DNA of 64,000 bases from Lutjanus erythropterus (taxonomy: Eukaryota; Chordata; Actinopteri; Lutjaniformes; Lutjanidae), in assembly GCA_020091685.1 (NCBI GenBank), contig CM034605.1, positions 31,008,112 to 31,072,111 on the forward strand. Direction: 5' to 3'. Shown here in pieces: positions 12,555-24,150 of this stretch. Position 1 is the first letter of the stretch; each line of letters opens with the position of its first letter. A program made the position numbers and the translations under genes. The notes below the pieces were generated by a model that saw only the letters and a program-made list of their open reading frames with translations, was not told where the DNA came from and did not search any database.

Positions 12555-15216
12555 AGTTATTCAGTACTTTGTATGCAAGAGCTGGAAACTGCAATTCCCA
12601 GAATTCCTTAGTGGCAAAAACATGGCTCCATAAACCTTTGAGCTAGTTAAAGAATCTTTTCATCTCTGAGAGAAAGGACAGCAAGATAAAGAGGTTTGTA
12701 TAAGACTACACAACAGCAAAAAGCAATAGCAGAGAGAGAAAGAGAGAAGGATTAGAAAACCAAACAAAAAAAAGAGGTTTTACAAAGACAAAAAGGAAGC
12801 AGCGAAAATAAAGGTGGACTCTACAAATTTTTTTTTGTTTTTTGCAAAGGCCACCGAACACGAAATTCCACAAACCTCCACTGGTTTCACTAAGACTGCA
12901 GATAGAGGGAGACAGAGAAAGAGACGGGGCAAGAAAGAAAGAGGGTCGTCTTTCTTTAGGCGTGTCAGCCATCCCGTAGACTCCACCCCCTCTCCCTCCA
13001 AGCCCCACCCATTGCTCCTCCCCCACACTAGAGAGAGCACAGAGAAGACAAAGGACAAAAACAGCTACAGTAGCTCAGTATATACTGCATATAGTCAACA
13101 CACACAGAGAGAGAAGTCGCCATGAAAGACTTTTTGACAGCCAGTGACACTAAACACATCGGTAACACGTTTTTACGGCTTAATCACACTGGGTAATAAG
13201 GATGACAGGATGGTTAAAGACGGGGCTGTCAACTTTAAAAAGATGGATGTCGTGACAGTATTTTTTTTTAACCGTTTTAATTATTACTTGTTCTCATCTT
13301 TTTTTTTTCTTTTTACCAAAAAAGTAGAAGAAAAAAAAATTACAAATGAACGAGAATCACAGTGCTTTTAAAACACCAAACTTGTGAGATTAACATTTCT
13401 TTTTTTGGCAACGGAGGCTCGGGAAGAAAGAACACAAAACAGAAGAACAACGACAAAGACGACATTGTTTAAAGGAATGTGATTTTTTTTTCTCTTCCTC
13501 AAAAAAATTCATATTATTTTTTTTGTAGTTATTGGATTGATTGTTTGATAGATTTGATTGATTGAAAATGCATGTCTTTATTACAATCTCCTTGTTGATA
13601 TGTGGTTTTTTTTTATCACAGGGTCCGGCGATGAGATGGAAGAGAGTGGATTGTTTAGGAAAGTTTTGTGGAGGTGATTCTGGTTTAGGAAGAAGAAGAA
13701 GAAGAGGAGGGGCAGGAGGAGGAGGAGGAAAACAAACAAAGACAAAGAAAGGAGTTGTAGTACAAAATTTAACAAAACAGTGATCAAACAGGAGCCGGTC
13801 GAGGTTTTCAACATTCATTTTTCAAGTTAGTGACACTAGTGTATTAGCCTCAGTCTCACTGAGAATAAAAAATTCTAAAAAATAAAAACTATGTAGCCTA
13901 AAATTCAACCAATCAACTCCATGTTGCCATGCGGAGCGGCCCCTCGTGGCCCAATCAGATTAAGACAAACGAAGAGGGGACATGTAGCGTAATACATGGA
14001 GATGTTGCTGATTTAGAGGTTCTAAGGTTCTTGCTGTGTTTCTGACTTTCCTGAAGGTCAGATGAGAAAAAAAAGGTAAAATTGTTCCCCCTCCAAAAAA
14101 AAAAAAAAGAAAAAGAAACACGATCAGTCTGTCAACGAGCTGTGGGTTCGTTTACAGCACCCACATCAGCCAGCTGAATCAGGGTTACTGGACGGTCGGT
14201 AGCACCATGAATCTGTAGATCGACAGGTAGAAATGTAGACGGCAAGATTGAAGATCAGGTAGACAGAGTGGAAGGTAAGAGAGAGAACGACAGGTTGAGA
14301 TGGGAAGAGATGTCGAGGAGGTTATGTTTGGTGCGAGACCTGTAGGTAAACTCCTGGGATAAAAGAGGAAGTAGTAACATTCGATAATTCACAGGTCATT
14401 ACCCGGCTGAAATTGCTTTTTTTGTTTTTCTTCTTAATGCTTGATTCGTAAGTTAAATCTGAGCTAGAATATTTTATAAAAAAGGAAGAAAGGAAAGAAA
14501 AACAGCATTAATTCTCTAAACTATTCCCTCAATCGAGAAACGTCCTCAAAAACCTTTTTTCAAAAGATTATTACCTCTGAGACCTTTGTTGGGCGCAAGA
14601 GAGCTCCCTCTTCTCGGTTTAAAAACTTTCTTTTCAAGCCTTGATCACATCAAGATACATACGGAGGAGCGCCACATAAGAGTTTTCTGTCCGTTACAAA
14701 TCCCTGTACCGTCCTCCTTTAAATACACACAATCAGCATCTTCATAAAGATGCAACAGAAACAAGACAAATAATAAAAATTATCCCCGTCAGGCTCCAGC
14801 GGAGTCCTTAGGCAATAGGAATTCTCTGTAGGCAAAAAAGGAATTCTTTACAATAAAGAATAGTCTGTTTTTTGTTCATTTGTTCAAGAGAAAAAACGTT
14901 GCTGATCGCAAGAAACAGGAGCAAAGAGAGAGACTGAGAGAGGAGAAGAGGATGAGGAGAGAGAAAAAAGATAGAAAAGGGGGACATGTTTGAGGGTCAT
15001 TCATGTCTATTACACAAGCTCAGTTGCTCAGATTCAAAGTGCTAGAGTACATTTGTCATCCTTTCCTGTCCTTTCTCCCCTCTCGGAAACACAGTGCTGT
15101 GTTGATAAAAGATAGCAAGTAAATAGTCTTTCATTTTTTTTACTAGTGAGTAGTCTTTTACTTTGACACAGTTGTTGATTCCAGAAACACAGTAATGCGG
15201 TCTTGAACGTTTTGCG

Positions 15217-16876
15217 TTAATCCTCCTTCCTCTCCAGAGTCGTCTGCGTGGTGTGGATCCCGTTGCTGTACACGGGGAACGGTAGAGTCGAGAAAAGTCC
15301 TTCCGCTGTGGTGAAAACGTTGGCTGCGGTCGGCATCTGGCCTCCCAGGGCGCCGTTCGTGCCCGTGGCAGTCGGAGATCCCACAAACGGGCCAGCGGCT
15401 GCTGCTGCTGACATGTTGAGCCTGTGGACGTGGTGGTAGAGCATCTCCATCGGCGTCTTAGGATCTAGGCCGAACCCCGAGCTGTCAACAAAGTTCATGG
15501 CAGCATTGGGGAGGAGGTTGCCTTGCGCCATGGCCAGGGTGACGTCCGCTGGTGCATACCTGATGGTCCCGGTGGTGTAGACCCGTGGAGCCGTCGTGTT
15601 GGTGGAGGCCAGAGTCCCCGTGACCCGGTGAACCAATGGGAGCACCACGTTACCAGCCTGTAGGCGCTGTAGCGCCTCGAGATCACCAGAGTACAGCAGT
15701 GAGGAGGACGAGGTTGATGAGGACGAGGAGGATGAGGAAGAAGAAGAAGAAGACGAGGTGGTGGGAGTGCCTTGTTGCTTGTCCCGTGGGGAGGCGGAGA
15801 GAGGTGGAGATAAGGGGTCGGCAGAGGAGGCGCTGGAAGGAGGAGCTAAACTCGCAGCGCTGGAAGCAGAGGACGGGGCAGAACTTCCATTGTAAGGAGG
15901 CTTCCTCACTCCTCCTGCTCCTCCCTCGGTTCCAGGAGGGGTGAGGACAGATTCAGGAATGGCTACCTGGAGAGAGCCTCCCTGGGGGGAGGGGAAGGTC
16001 TCATGGGTTCCTGGAGCGGTGGGCTTGGACGTCATGCTGTACGGGGACTCATTTCTGGAAATCTCTCTGTTGGGCGGATAGTTCCAGATGCTGCTGTCGT
16101 TGTCAAAGTTGATCGGTTCTGCCATCTCCGTCTTGATTTTCAGGACAGAGGATGTCGCACTCGAGCTGTTTGGGGAGCCAGAGGAGGTGAGGAGGTGAGA
16201 GGAGCTGGCAGATGTGGCCTGGGTGGGGTCAACCAGCGGCGTGGTGTCTCCTATGGCGACGGGGCTGGGCGTGGTCGAGGAGAGACGGAGCCTCCTGCTT
16301 CGAGATCCGTCCCATTTCTGCACTTTCCTCCTCTTCCGCCTCTTCTGGAGCTTGCTTCCAGTGTTGGCACTGTCGCACTCTTGCACGTCTCCGTCCTCTT
16401 CCTCATCGTCATCTTCATCCTCCTCTTCTTCTTCCTCCTCTGATGAAGAAGTTTGCGAGTTGTGCAGCTGTACTTCTTCCCCTTCTCCATAGTGCTCTAC
16501 TTTAATATGAAGCCCGCCCAGATTACCCAGTCCTCCGATAGCACTCAGTCCCCCTAACCCTCCCAGTCCCGCCAACCTCCCCAGCCTTCCCCCTCCACCT
16601 CCCCCTCCCCCTCCTCCTCCTCCTCCCCTCCTCCACCTCCTCCCCCTCCTGCCTCCTCCTGTTCCTCCCCCTCTCCATCTGAAGGTTCCAGACTGTCGTC
16701 ACTGTCCTGGCTCTCGGGGTTACTCGAGCTGTCTCCCTCCTCCTGACGCTTCATTTCCTGTTCAGAGGAGCAATGTGGTTGGCCGGGCTGCTGCTGACGC
16801 TTACTGTCTGTCTCCGGGTCCTCGCTGCGTTCTGATTGGTGACCCGACTTCCCCTCGGACTTGGCGTTCTCGTTGT
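15217..16876 (-). CDS. npas3: npas3 terminal exon: C-terminal regulatory region, with an apparent frameshift
   Basis: The exon starts at a clear acceptor (TTTCTCAACAG|AC) and ends at TAA 15219-15217. In order it encodes a polar acidic segment ([20 protein letters not shown], later [20 protein letters not shown]), a Gly/Glu low-complexity tract, the block [15 protein letters not shown], a pure Glu/Asp run near 16380-16440, a basic cluster [10 protein letters not shown] near 16325-16350 that could serve in nuclear import, then [20 protein letters not shown] and [20 protein letters not shown]. Next come [11 protein letters not shown], a run of serines near 15695-15760, [37 protein letters not shown] and a final [20 protein letters not shown] ending LERKED. 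All the named blocks are NPAS3 hallmarks. The part upstream of about 16680 and the part downstream of about 16580 are in different frames: continuing the upstream frame hits TAG at 16556-16554. One missing base in the G-rich tract accounts for this. Confidence 0.93.
16580..16680 (-). other. npas3: frame-switch tract in the npas3 terminal exon (Gly/Glu low complexity)
   Basis: The sense strand is almost pure G and A (GGGGGAGGGGGAGG-like). Upstream sequence reads through it as Gly/Glu repeats and then meets TAG at 16556. The conserved downstream protein is in the frame in which the tract reads as poly-Gly then [11 protein letters not shown]. The net difference is one base missing (or two extra). 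Runs of five G are typical places for sequencing or assembly indels. Confidence 0.85.
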
Positions 16877-18559
16877 CTGTTGAGAAAAAAAAGTAAGTTG
16901 ATTAAAAATCCAGGAGTCAAAATATTCTAAGACACCTCAAGGGCATTTTTAGCCTCATCACAGTTACACTTTGGTCCACATTGAAATTTCTCAACAAATA
17001 ACTGATGGATTGTCATGAAATTTTGCAAAAACTGATGATCTGTTGACTTTATCTTTAGTGCCACCCAAGTTTCAGCCCAGTGTGAAGTCACCATTTGGTT
17101 TGTCAGCTTCTGTTGTGAAGCCTCGAGTTTGGCCATTGACTTCTTGTTTTTTTGTTTTTTTTTGGAACTGCAAGTGACAATATTTGGAGCAGAGGGTGGA
17201 GCTGGGGAGGACACATGTTGCTATGCCTCTGTCTCTGAGGAAATGCTGTGGTAGCAACTAGTCAATCACAGGATAGCCATGCCCCGAAGCAGTGTTTCCC
17301 AGTCCTGGTGCTTGGGGCCCGCTGTCCTGCATGTTTTCGGTATTTACCTGCTCCACCACACCTGATTCAATTGAACAGGTCGTTTTCAGGCTTCCATAGA
17401 GGCTGGATGATGAAAACATGCAGTGGACCCCAAGGACCAGTTGCTTAATTTCAGTAAATGTGACTGTTGCTCAATATTTATTAGCCTCAAAAGGGTGACA
17501 TTTACTACAACTAAACAAAACAACATAGCTTAACCAAAAGAAGACTAAGAGTCGAAAGTCCTGCACTGTTCATTAAATCCCAAAATACCAAAAGTACAAG
17601 CAACATACAAGTTTGTCCCAAGATTGTCACTAGAAAAAAAATAATGGGTTTATTATAATCTAAAGGGTTTCATTGTCTGTGGAACAGGAATGTGATCAGG
17701 AAATTTTAAATAAAGAGACGTGGGATATAGCCGGTCAATATATTGGTCAATGTAGATAATTATTGATCATGTAGGTTGTGCCTGACTACATGTTGTGTAC
17801 TCCAAGGGGTGGAAGCGGCTAAGCGGCCATTATAAAGGCCACGCAAGCAGCACAGCTTAAAAGACTTTTACCCACCAGGTCCGATTATTCTAAGGAAAAG
17901 AAATAATAATTGTGGCGTGAGAGCAGATCAACAGGTTATTCCTTAAAACCTGTCTCCACTTGACTGAGATACTCAGGATTCAGCTGGTGTGTTTGAATTC
18001 CCGTGCAGTGAATCCCAGGTGCTGATCCTTTCATTTTTCCAGACAGGATTTCCATGTGTTGTGTTGTGTTGTGGACGCACTGATGTGTGTTCAGTATCTG
18101 TAGCTGCTGCTGTTCAGGCATGTTGGCTCTGTCCAGCCCATTACACACACCACACACACACACTTCAAACCCTGCCAGCGCACACTGAGGCCAGCGGCTG
18201 CCCAGCTGGCATCGCTCTGACTCCCTCATGGCACCTGAATGTCTACTCAATTGCTTTGTCTGGGGAAAACCTTGTATCTCCATTAAGTGCGCTTTCCAAG
18301 CAAAACAGATTTATTCTCAGGCTGGAATCAAAAATGGACCTGCGGTTTGAAGTTTTTCCCAGGGAGGTTTGGTTTGGTTTAATGACTTGACTTATAAAAA
18401 TACCACATATCAGGATTTGTCAGCTATAAAACCGTAAAGTCTTGGACTTATTTCCATTGTGGCTCTGGTGTTCCCACAGTCTGCAGAGAAAGATACCAGA
18501 TGTTATGTTGCATTACAGGAAGTGTCTTTGGAACTTAACTCAAACTAAAAGTCAAGATA

Positions 18560-19140
18560 TCTTGGCACGTACCGCTCCTTTCACACACACAGTCCATACT
18601 GGAAGTGTTCAGGAACATTAGGGGTTTTGGGGGTGTGCTGTGTACTCACATGGGTGAATCTGTATCTCTAATTTTCCATCTCAAGACCTTGTAACATTAT
18701 GCGAGCACCTGATTGGCATGTAGATGTCTTCAGGTAGATTGGACAGTGTGCACAGAAGTTATAGCAATTTCCTGTTTATGACGAAAGTTTGGCTTTTCTA
18801 ACCACATTTTAAGTTGATATGGTCAACCTCTTAGGAGGATCACGCCAAAGTCTAAAACATGTCACTTCCTGTTGCCAGCAGGTGGTGCTATAACTATGAC
18901 TGAATATTGTCATTTGGGTGTCTTCAGGCCAGTACTCTTACTGTTATAGAAATTTCCTGTTTCATGGTGAGACATCAAAACTGAAGTTTGTTAAAATACA
19001 ATGCATGAAAATGACCAAAACTGACCATGAAATTCAAAATGGCCAACTTCCTGTTGGGTTTAGGTGATGGGTCCAAGATTTTGGACAAGTAAATTTTTTG
19101 CCAATTTACTTGAGATTTGGTTCAAATTTGCAATACATTT
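18560..19140. repeat. dispersed fish-type repeat (CACTTCCTGTTGCCAGCAGG family)
   Basis: Contains CACTTCCTGTTGCCAGCAGG followed by TGGTGCTATAACTATGACTG, twice AATTTCCTGTTT, and CCAACTTCCTGTTGGGTTTA. I recall this order from a repeat widespread in fish genomes. Boundaries are approximate. Confidence 0.6.
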
Positions 19141-19289
19141 AAATAGAAACACGGCTTATGTCATGTTATGTCAGTTTTTATATTAATGTCATTGATATTA
19201 TGTTGTGTTGCACCGATACAAAACAATAATAAACACACAGAGCAAAGGCCTGTTTGTTTTTGGCAATTTTTCTTGTGTCCTCTCCGGCT

Positions 19290-19600
19290 TTGTGTAAATT
19301 GCATCGGAACAGAACAAAGGTCAAAGGCCAGACATCTCATTTTAGAATATGTTGAGCCCGAGCACCTCGGGCCTGTTGGAGCCTGGCTGAAACTGGACGC
19401 CTCCCGCAGCAGCTGGCATCAGTTTACAGCCGACAGCGTGCCAGAATCGGTCTCCTCCAGCAAGAATAACAGCTGGCACCGATTCTCATCATGCCAACAC
19501 AGGCTGCAGGACTTGATAATATTATGCTCAAGGTGGAGGCCGTGTATTGGTTTAAATTCAACTCCACTGGCACAGTGTGAGCTTTGTCTTCTTCAGAATT
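19290..19600. promoter_or_regulatory. candidate conserved noncoding element in npas3 intron
   Basis: A unique, moderately GC-rich island between repeats. It has a nine-base inverted repeat AGAATCGGT (19443-19451) and ACCGATTCT (19478-19486), and the word CAGCTGGCA twice, each containing the E-box CAGCTG. It has the look of an intronic enhancer, but conservation was not tested. Confidence 0.3.
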
Positions 19601-22319
19601 GGCTGCTTGAAATGTTGGTGACACACAGTAAGTTAATCCTTGATTTGTATTCCTGGATCTGAATTCAGATGTCAGTATTTTTAACATCTAATTTATTCTC
19701 CTGTATGAATGCTCACATTAGGTTAAGATCCCTCTACTGTTATTTATTATGTTTCTAGTGAAACATTATGTTATTCTCAAAAACTAATCTAGTAAATGGC
19801 TCAAAAATTTAAACTTAAAAACGTGATTTTGGTCCAAAGCATGGAAATGAATGACTGAATTAATGAGGTCAAACCCAAACACTTTGATTCATGTCACTTT
19901 TCATCAAATGTATTAACCGTCTTGTTGATTGTTAAGGTTACTGAGTGAGCAAGCACGGATTATTCACCAGGCCGACTGCTGCGGGGTTTCAACCTCCAGG
20001 GGCGTCCAAAACTCACCACGTGTGGCCTCATCCTGTCTTTGCTATTGTTAGTTGCAAGTTAGTCAACTATAACTGACCACATGATCAAATGTGATACTCA
20101 GTGAATGGTTTCATTGTGTTGAGAATATTATGCAGCATTCAGACCACATGATCCTCTGTGTCTCTCTGCTGCAACTGCAAGTCTGCATCACACTTTTCTT
20201 ATCGGTTAACTGTCAATATGACCACTTTAACCATTCCATTTTTTTTATTGATTCTATTGTGACTCTAAAACACAAGATGCCCACGCTGCATCAGCAGCCT
20301 GCAAAAACCTGCAAAACACAGAAACCTGCCTGTAGAAAACAACTGGAAAATGCAGATCTTTAAGTGCTTATAAAACGGATTACGCCAACTACCAATGTTT
20401 GTTTCCTTCCTTAGAGAAAAAAGAGAGGGTGGGGCATTGTTCTGGTGCGCTCGAGCAGCTCTACACCTGTCCCCATCTCCACTTGAGCACCACACTGATG
20501 CAAAGGTATGTAGGCAGTTTAGTTTAGCCGTACCCCAATTGAACTATTTTCCATTTAACCATCCAATTTCAACATTTTTGTTACACCTTGGCACGGCAAG
20601 TCTGCACCACAGTGTTTATCCGTACCACATATGGCTGCATGTCCCACCAGCAACGTTTCAAGAAGCATTTCAGATTTTGCTGATTTGGTCCTCTATCCTT
20701 GTTTTTTTAGCTTCTATCATTGGTTAGTAGGCTACATAGTTAAATAGTTTAGTTTTTGTCTGTTTTTATGATCCAATGTCTGCACAGGGTCTGTCTCAGG
20801 GATGCAGCACAACCGTAACAGGACGCAGCCATTCCCAGTGGAATCAAGCCGTTAGTTAACCAGTGTAACCATCCAGGCCAGGCACCAGGATTTTGACCTG
20901 GGGACTTCTTAATCCATGCCTAGTCAGTTCACCTATAGACTGGCCCTTCATTTTCCCTTGTCCTAGACAGAATTAGACAAAAGCAGCTTCTTATTTCTAA
21001 CAAATAATGTATCATACGTTTCTGGCTGAAATTACAATGTTGCAGAGAGATTTTCTCAGTGGCTGCTGGCTAACATTAGCTCTGTGAGTTGGTTGAACTG
21101 CTGATCCCCCTCAAACATTAAACACAATCTGTCCATGGAGCCACATGAGAGCACGTTCACTGGCGACTAACCTCAAGACAGAAGAGGAAAGTTCTGCTCA
21201 AAAATTTGCTCAATTTGTCACCAAGTTCTTCAAAATGTTGCTGAAGGGGTCATACAAGTTGCCAAATCTGGGGAGAAAGTCACTAAGTTGGCAACACTGT
21301 TGGCATCACCTCCTGTACATCATGGGCTTCACAGACATAAAACATTGATGAGCAGCAGCAGCGTGTATCAGTGCACGGCTGAAAAACGTGGGATGTTGTT
21401 TTGGTGCCTCTTTTGGAGGCTGTTCTGTGGAGCTCTGTGGCCTTTTTTTTGTCTTGTTGTTGTGTGTGAAGTTCGGAGGTATTTTGTAGCGTTCTGTATT
21501 CCGTGTTTTATTTCATTTTATGGCAGTTTGCAGCGCTGCCAGTGAGTGCTCAGTCCCTGCAGCTGTTGGCGTTCATCACCATCCAGCCTGGCACAGACGG
21601 CACACTGGCACCAACTGATAAAATATCTTTGGCTCCTCTCATTCAGGCTGTATCTCTTACTGCTGGTTATTATACTGCTAATACTTGAAGAGGGGCTTGT
21701 AAGGAATCACACAGGTTTTTATGAGAATGTTGTGACTGTTTTAATCTGAATATTATATAAAAACACTAAAAAAGTACAAGATGTGATTTTTGTGATATTT
21801 CTTTTTCTTTTAGGATTTGCCTTTTCATTCTTTTCCCTCTCACACTGCAGTGTTAATTACTCTTTTTTCCATCTTTCTTTGTTTCCACTCCACCCTTTCC
21901 TCTGCTCTAGATCTTTCTTGATAATTTGCTGATGATTTCCTCTCCATCCTTTCTTTCTTGTTTCTTTCCTTTCCTTTCCTACAAACACAGAGTCTCTGCA
22001 ACACTGCGATTGTGACATTTGTTCATTTACAGTATGATGTAGCAACGTTACTGTAACTTTACACTTAAAATGTTCTGTTGCAACAATGTCACTGCAACAT
22101 AACGCTTAAAATTATGTTGCAGCAATCCTGTCTTAGTAAGGACGTTGCATGTAACATCCTGGTGATATAAAGTGATGCTGACACAACATCTCCAAGAAGT
22201 TGTGTAAAGATTGGGACAACGCACTGGTGACGTTTAAAATGACATGCTGCTGACAACACTCTGAAATTTCACATTTCACGTTCATGGTGCAGCTACATCC
22301 CTGCAAGTCAGGGACCTAC

Positions 22320-22435
22320 CAGAGTTTTCTTTGGACTCAGACTCAGAGTCGGAGGTTTCGGAGGACTCAGAGGTTTTCTCGGGCAGGTTGGGCAGCTGGG
22401 CGATGTCCATGGGCGTGTCTTTGTACTCTGGATTA
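22320..22435 (-). CDS. npas3: npas3 exon: acidic/serine-rich linker after PAS-B
   Basis: This 116-base exon has one base finishing a Ser codon (AG|T), 38 codons and one base of the next codon. The acceptor is TTCTTCACAG|T and the donor is TCTG|GTAGGTCC. It encodes [20 protein letters not shown] and then a Ser/Glu/Asp-rich run ([18 protein letters not shown]). The same acidic stretch follows PAS-B in mammalian NPAS3. It is probably a disordered linker between the dimerisation module and the C-terminal regulatory region. In mammals the corresponding segment is rich in predicted casein-kinase-like sites; that is inference here. Confidence 0.92.
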
Positions 22436-22629
22436 CTGTGAAGAAACACAGGAAGATGGTTTGGTTTCACTTAGTGACTCAATTATTCCCTCATTGGTTT
22501 TTACTATAAAATCTCAAATAAAAGTGTGTTCAGTTCATCATGAGGGAGTTCATTTATTAAAAACAACACAATGGATGTGAATATCTCTTTAAATCAACTA
22601 TTTATAATTTTCTACAAACTCTACATACA

Positions 22630-23095
22630 TAACAACCACAGCCTGAGAGATGTATTGGTCAGCTGATAGTATTTGCCTGATATTGACCTGTATCAGTCTA
22701 TATCAGCATGTTATCCAATATGTGCCGATATGATACTGTGGAAGATATGATTTTTTTGTGTGTTATTTTTTAAATATATGCATTTATTTACAGATTTTTT
22801 GATCTTTTGTACTTAATTAAGGTTTAATACATGCATATAGTTTGCTTTATTTACATTTTCTTTTATTCATAGAAATTTATAATAATTAAAAATAAAGGTG
22901 ATTCAGTGTCCTGATGTCATAAACTGTAAGATATCCTGCGTCAGGATCAGTGCAAAAAATGTGTTTTTATGTACCCAATCTATATTCTGTATATTATATT
23001 CTCTATAAAAAATATTATATCAGAATTTTTTTAATCTCTATTATTGGAATCAGCATCAGCCGCAAAAATTAACTGGATTTTAATTGAACCCTAAG
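22630..23095. repeat. AT-rich interspersed repeat with CCGATAT-type ends
   Basis: The left part has GTATTGGTCAGCTGATAG, CCTGATATTGACC and GTGCCGATATGATAC. The right part has TTGGAATCAGCATCAGCCG. The middle is AT-rich. A likely relative lies at 47398-47838. It resembles non-autonomous DNA elements with (C)CGATAT ends found in fish. Confidence 0.5.
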
Positions 23096-23373
23096 AACAA
23101 AAGATCCAAACTTTATTTTTAAAATGACACTCAGTCATATTTAGTGAAAATACAAAATAAGTAGCAGCAAAGATCTGAAATATTTTCAAAGTTTAGAAGA
23201 TTTTTGATTTAAATTACTTGAATGTACATCTTTACCTCAGTATTTTGTTTTTTCTCTCCCAACTCCTCCCAACAATGTCTTTCTATTTAATGTACCTTCG
23301 CAAAATTTTACAGTGTAATTCCCATTTAACACATTAATTTAAGCTATTAATTAATTGGTTGCATTTGTGAATT

Positions 23374-23843
23374 CAGTCAGACTTTATTTTACAGTATACT
23401 AATAAAAAAATTTTTTAGACAAAAACTAGACATAACATGTTCTTTATTTGACAGTATTAGAACCTTTATTAGACCCTTATTAGACTTACTTAAAGGGTAA
23501 TTATGGGCACATTACAACAGAACTGTACTGTAAACTAATCATTATATCTGCTGCTGTTACATTCAAAAACAATATGGAACCAGATCGAGACGTAAAGGCC
23601 AGAATTATCCAGGTAATATTTCCCTAATTACCCTCAAAGAAAGTCTAAAAAAATGTCCAACAGTTGAAAATAATAAACTTTTGTTTATAGTACAGTTTTG
23701 TTGTGATGTGTACCAAAATACCCTTTACTAAAGTCTAGTAAGGGTCTAATAAAGGGTCTAATACTGTCAAATAAGGAACATATTATTTTTACTTTTTGTC
23801 TAGTTTGATACAAATTATCAAACTGTAAAATAAAGTGCGGCCA
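23374..23843. mobile_element. foldback MITE-like element, 470 bp
   Basis: The two halves are inverted copies of each other over roughly 150-160 bases. The left arm has ACTTTATTTTACAG at 23381, then TTCTTTATTTGACAGTATTA and TTATTAGACCCTTATTAGAC. The right arm read on the minus strand has ACTTTATTTTACAG, TTCCTTATTTGACAGTATTA and TTATTAGACCCTTACTAGAC. A central unpaired part of about 140 bases remains. TGAATT flanks both ends (23368-23373 and 23844-23849), a possible target-site duplication. There is no transposase, so it would have moved by an enzyme supplied elsewhere. The terminal CAG hints at hAT, but this is not certain. Confidence 0.75.
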
Positions 23844-23974
23844 TGAATTGATTTGTCTATTGTTTGCTTATTCTTGTATTTATGTGCATATTCATTTGTT
23901 AATCTGTCTTCTTCATTTATCTTCATTAATGACGGACAAATCGCCATGGCGACTGAGCCAAGTTGACCTCTGAC

Positions 23975-24122
23975 CTGAGGACGTAGTTGACCCAGATGAT
24001 GTTCTTCTCGCTGGCGTTCTTGGCGTTGATGGCGATGGTGGCGCTGGACTGGATCCAGATGTAGCCGCCGTTCTTCTGGATCCAGCGGTAGTACTTGGTC
24101 ACACACTGACCCTTGTTCATCA
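23975..24122 (-). CDS. npas3: npas3 exon: C-terminal PAS-B and PAC motif
   Basis: This 148-base exon carries two bases finishing a Leu codon, 48 codons and two bases of a split Ser codon. The acceptor is CTGTCTGTCAG|TG and the donor is CTCAG|GTCAGA. It encodes [20 protein letters not shown], then [20 protein letters not shown] and IIWVNYVL. This is the beta-sheet end of PAS-B with the PAC-type motif common to bHLH-PAS proteins. The Met at the second codon is where I expect Leu in mammals, a conservative change. The polypyrimidine tract of the acceptor is itself a TCTG microsatellite. Confidence 0.95.
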
Positions 24123-24123
24123 C

Positions 24124-24150
24124 TGACAGACAGACAGACAGACAGACAGA
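24124..24150. repeat. CAGA (TCTG on sense) microsatellite in a splice acceptor
   Basis: About six CAGA units directly next to the PAS-B/PAC exon. On the sense strand they form the polypyrimidine tract ending CTGTCTGTCAG. Confidence 0.9.

Larger units (their letters stand above)
10919..15216 (-). other. npas3: probable long 3' UTR of npas3
   Basis: About 4.3 kb directly downstream of the stop codon contains no convincing coding exon on either strand and few interspersed repeats. It is rich in short A/T tracts on both strands and lacks the CA/GT arrays common elsewhere in the window. This fits the long 3' UTR known for vertebrate NPAS3. Candidate AATAAA signals (TTTATT on the plus strand) lie at 12549-12554, 12040-12045 and 10919-10924. 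The most distal one lies some 230 bases before a TATC microsatellite and would give the longest transcript. The exact end cannot be fixed from sequence alone. Confidence 0.5.
16877..22319 (-). other. npas3: npas3 intron before the terminal exon
   Basis: A 5.4-kb intron. It holds diverged dispersed repeats (about 16940-17290 and 18560-19140), an unusual unique segment at 19290-19600, and a stretch at 22020-22260 with repeated GTTGCAGCAA-like words. No additional exon is supported. Confidence 0.7.
22436..23974 (-). other. npas3: npas3 intron between the acidic-linker exon and the PAS-B/PAC exon
   Basis: A 1.5-kb intron almost filled by two repeat elements: a GATATTGACC-type AT-rich repeat (about 22630-23095) and a foldback element (23374-23843). 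Confidence 0.75.

Noticed and set aside
15042-15386. Minus-strand frame of 114 residues overlapping the npas3 stop codon
   Set aside because: It is an alternative frame of the same exon; the NPAS3-like frame ends at TAA 15219-15217.
15636-16505. Plus-strand open frames of 92-146 residues opposite the npas3 terminal exon
   Set aside because: They are antisense shadows of a GC-rich low-complexity coding exon with no family resemblance.
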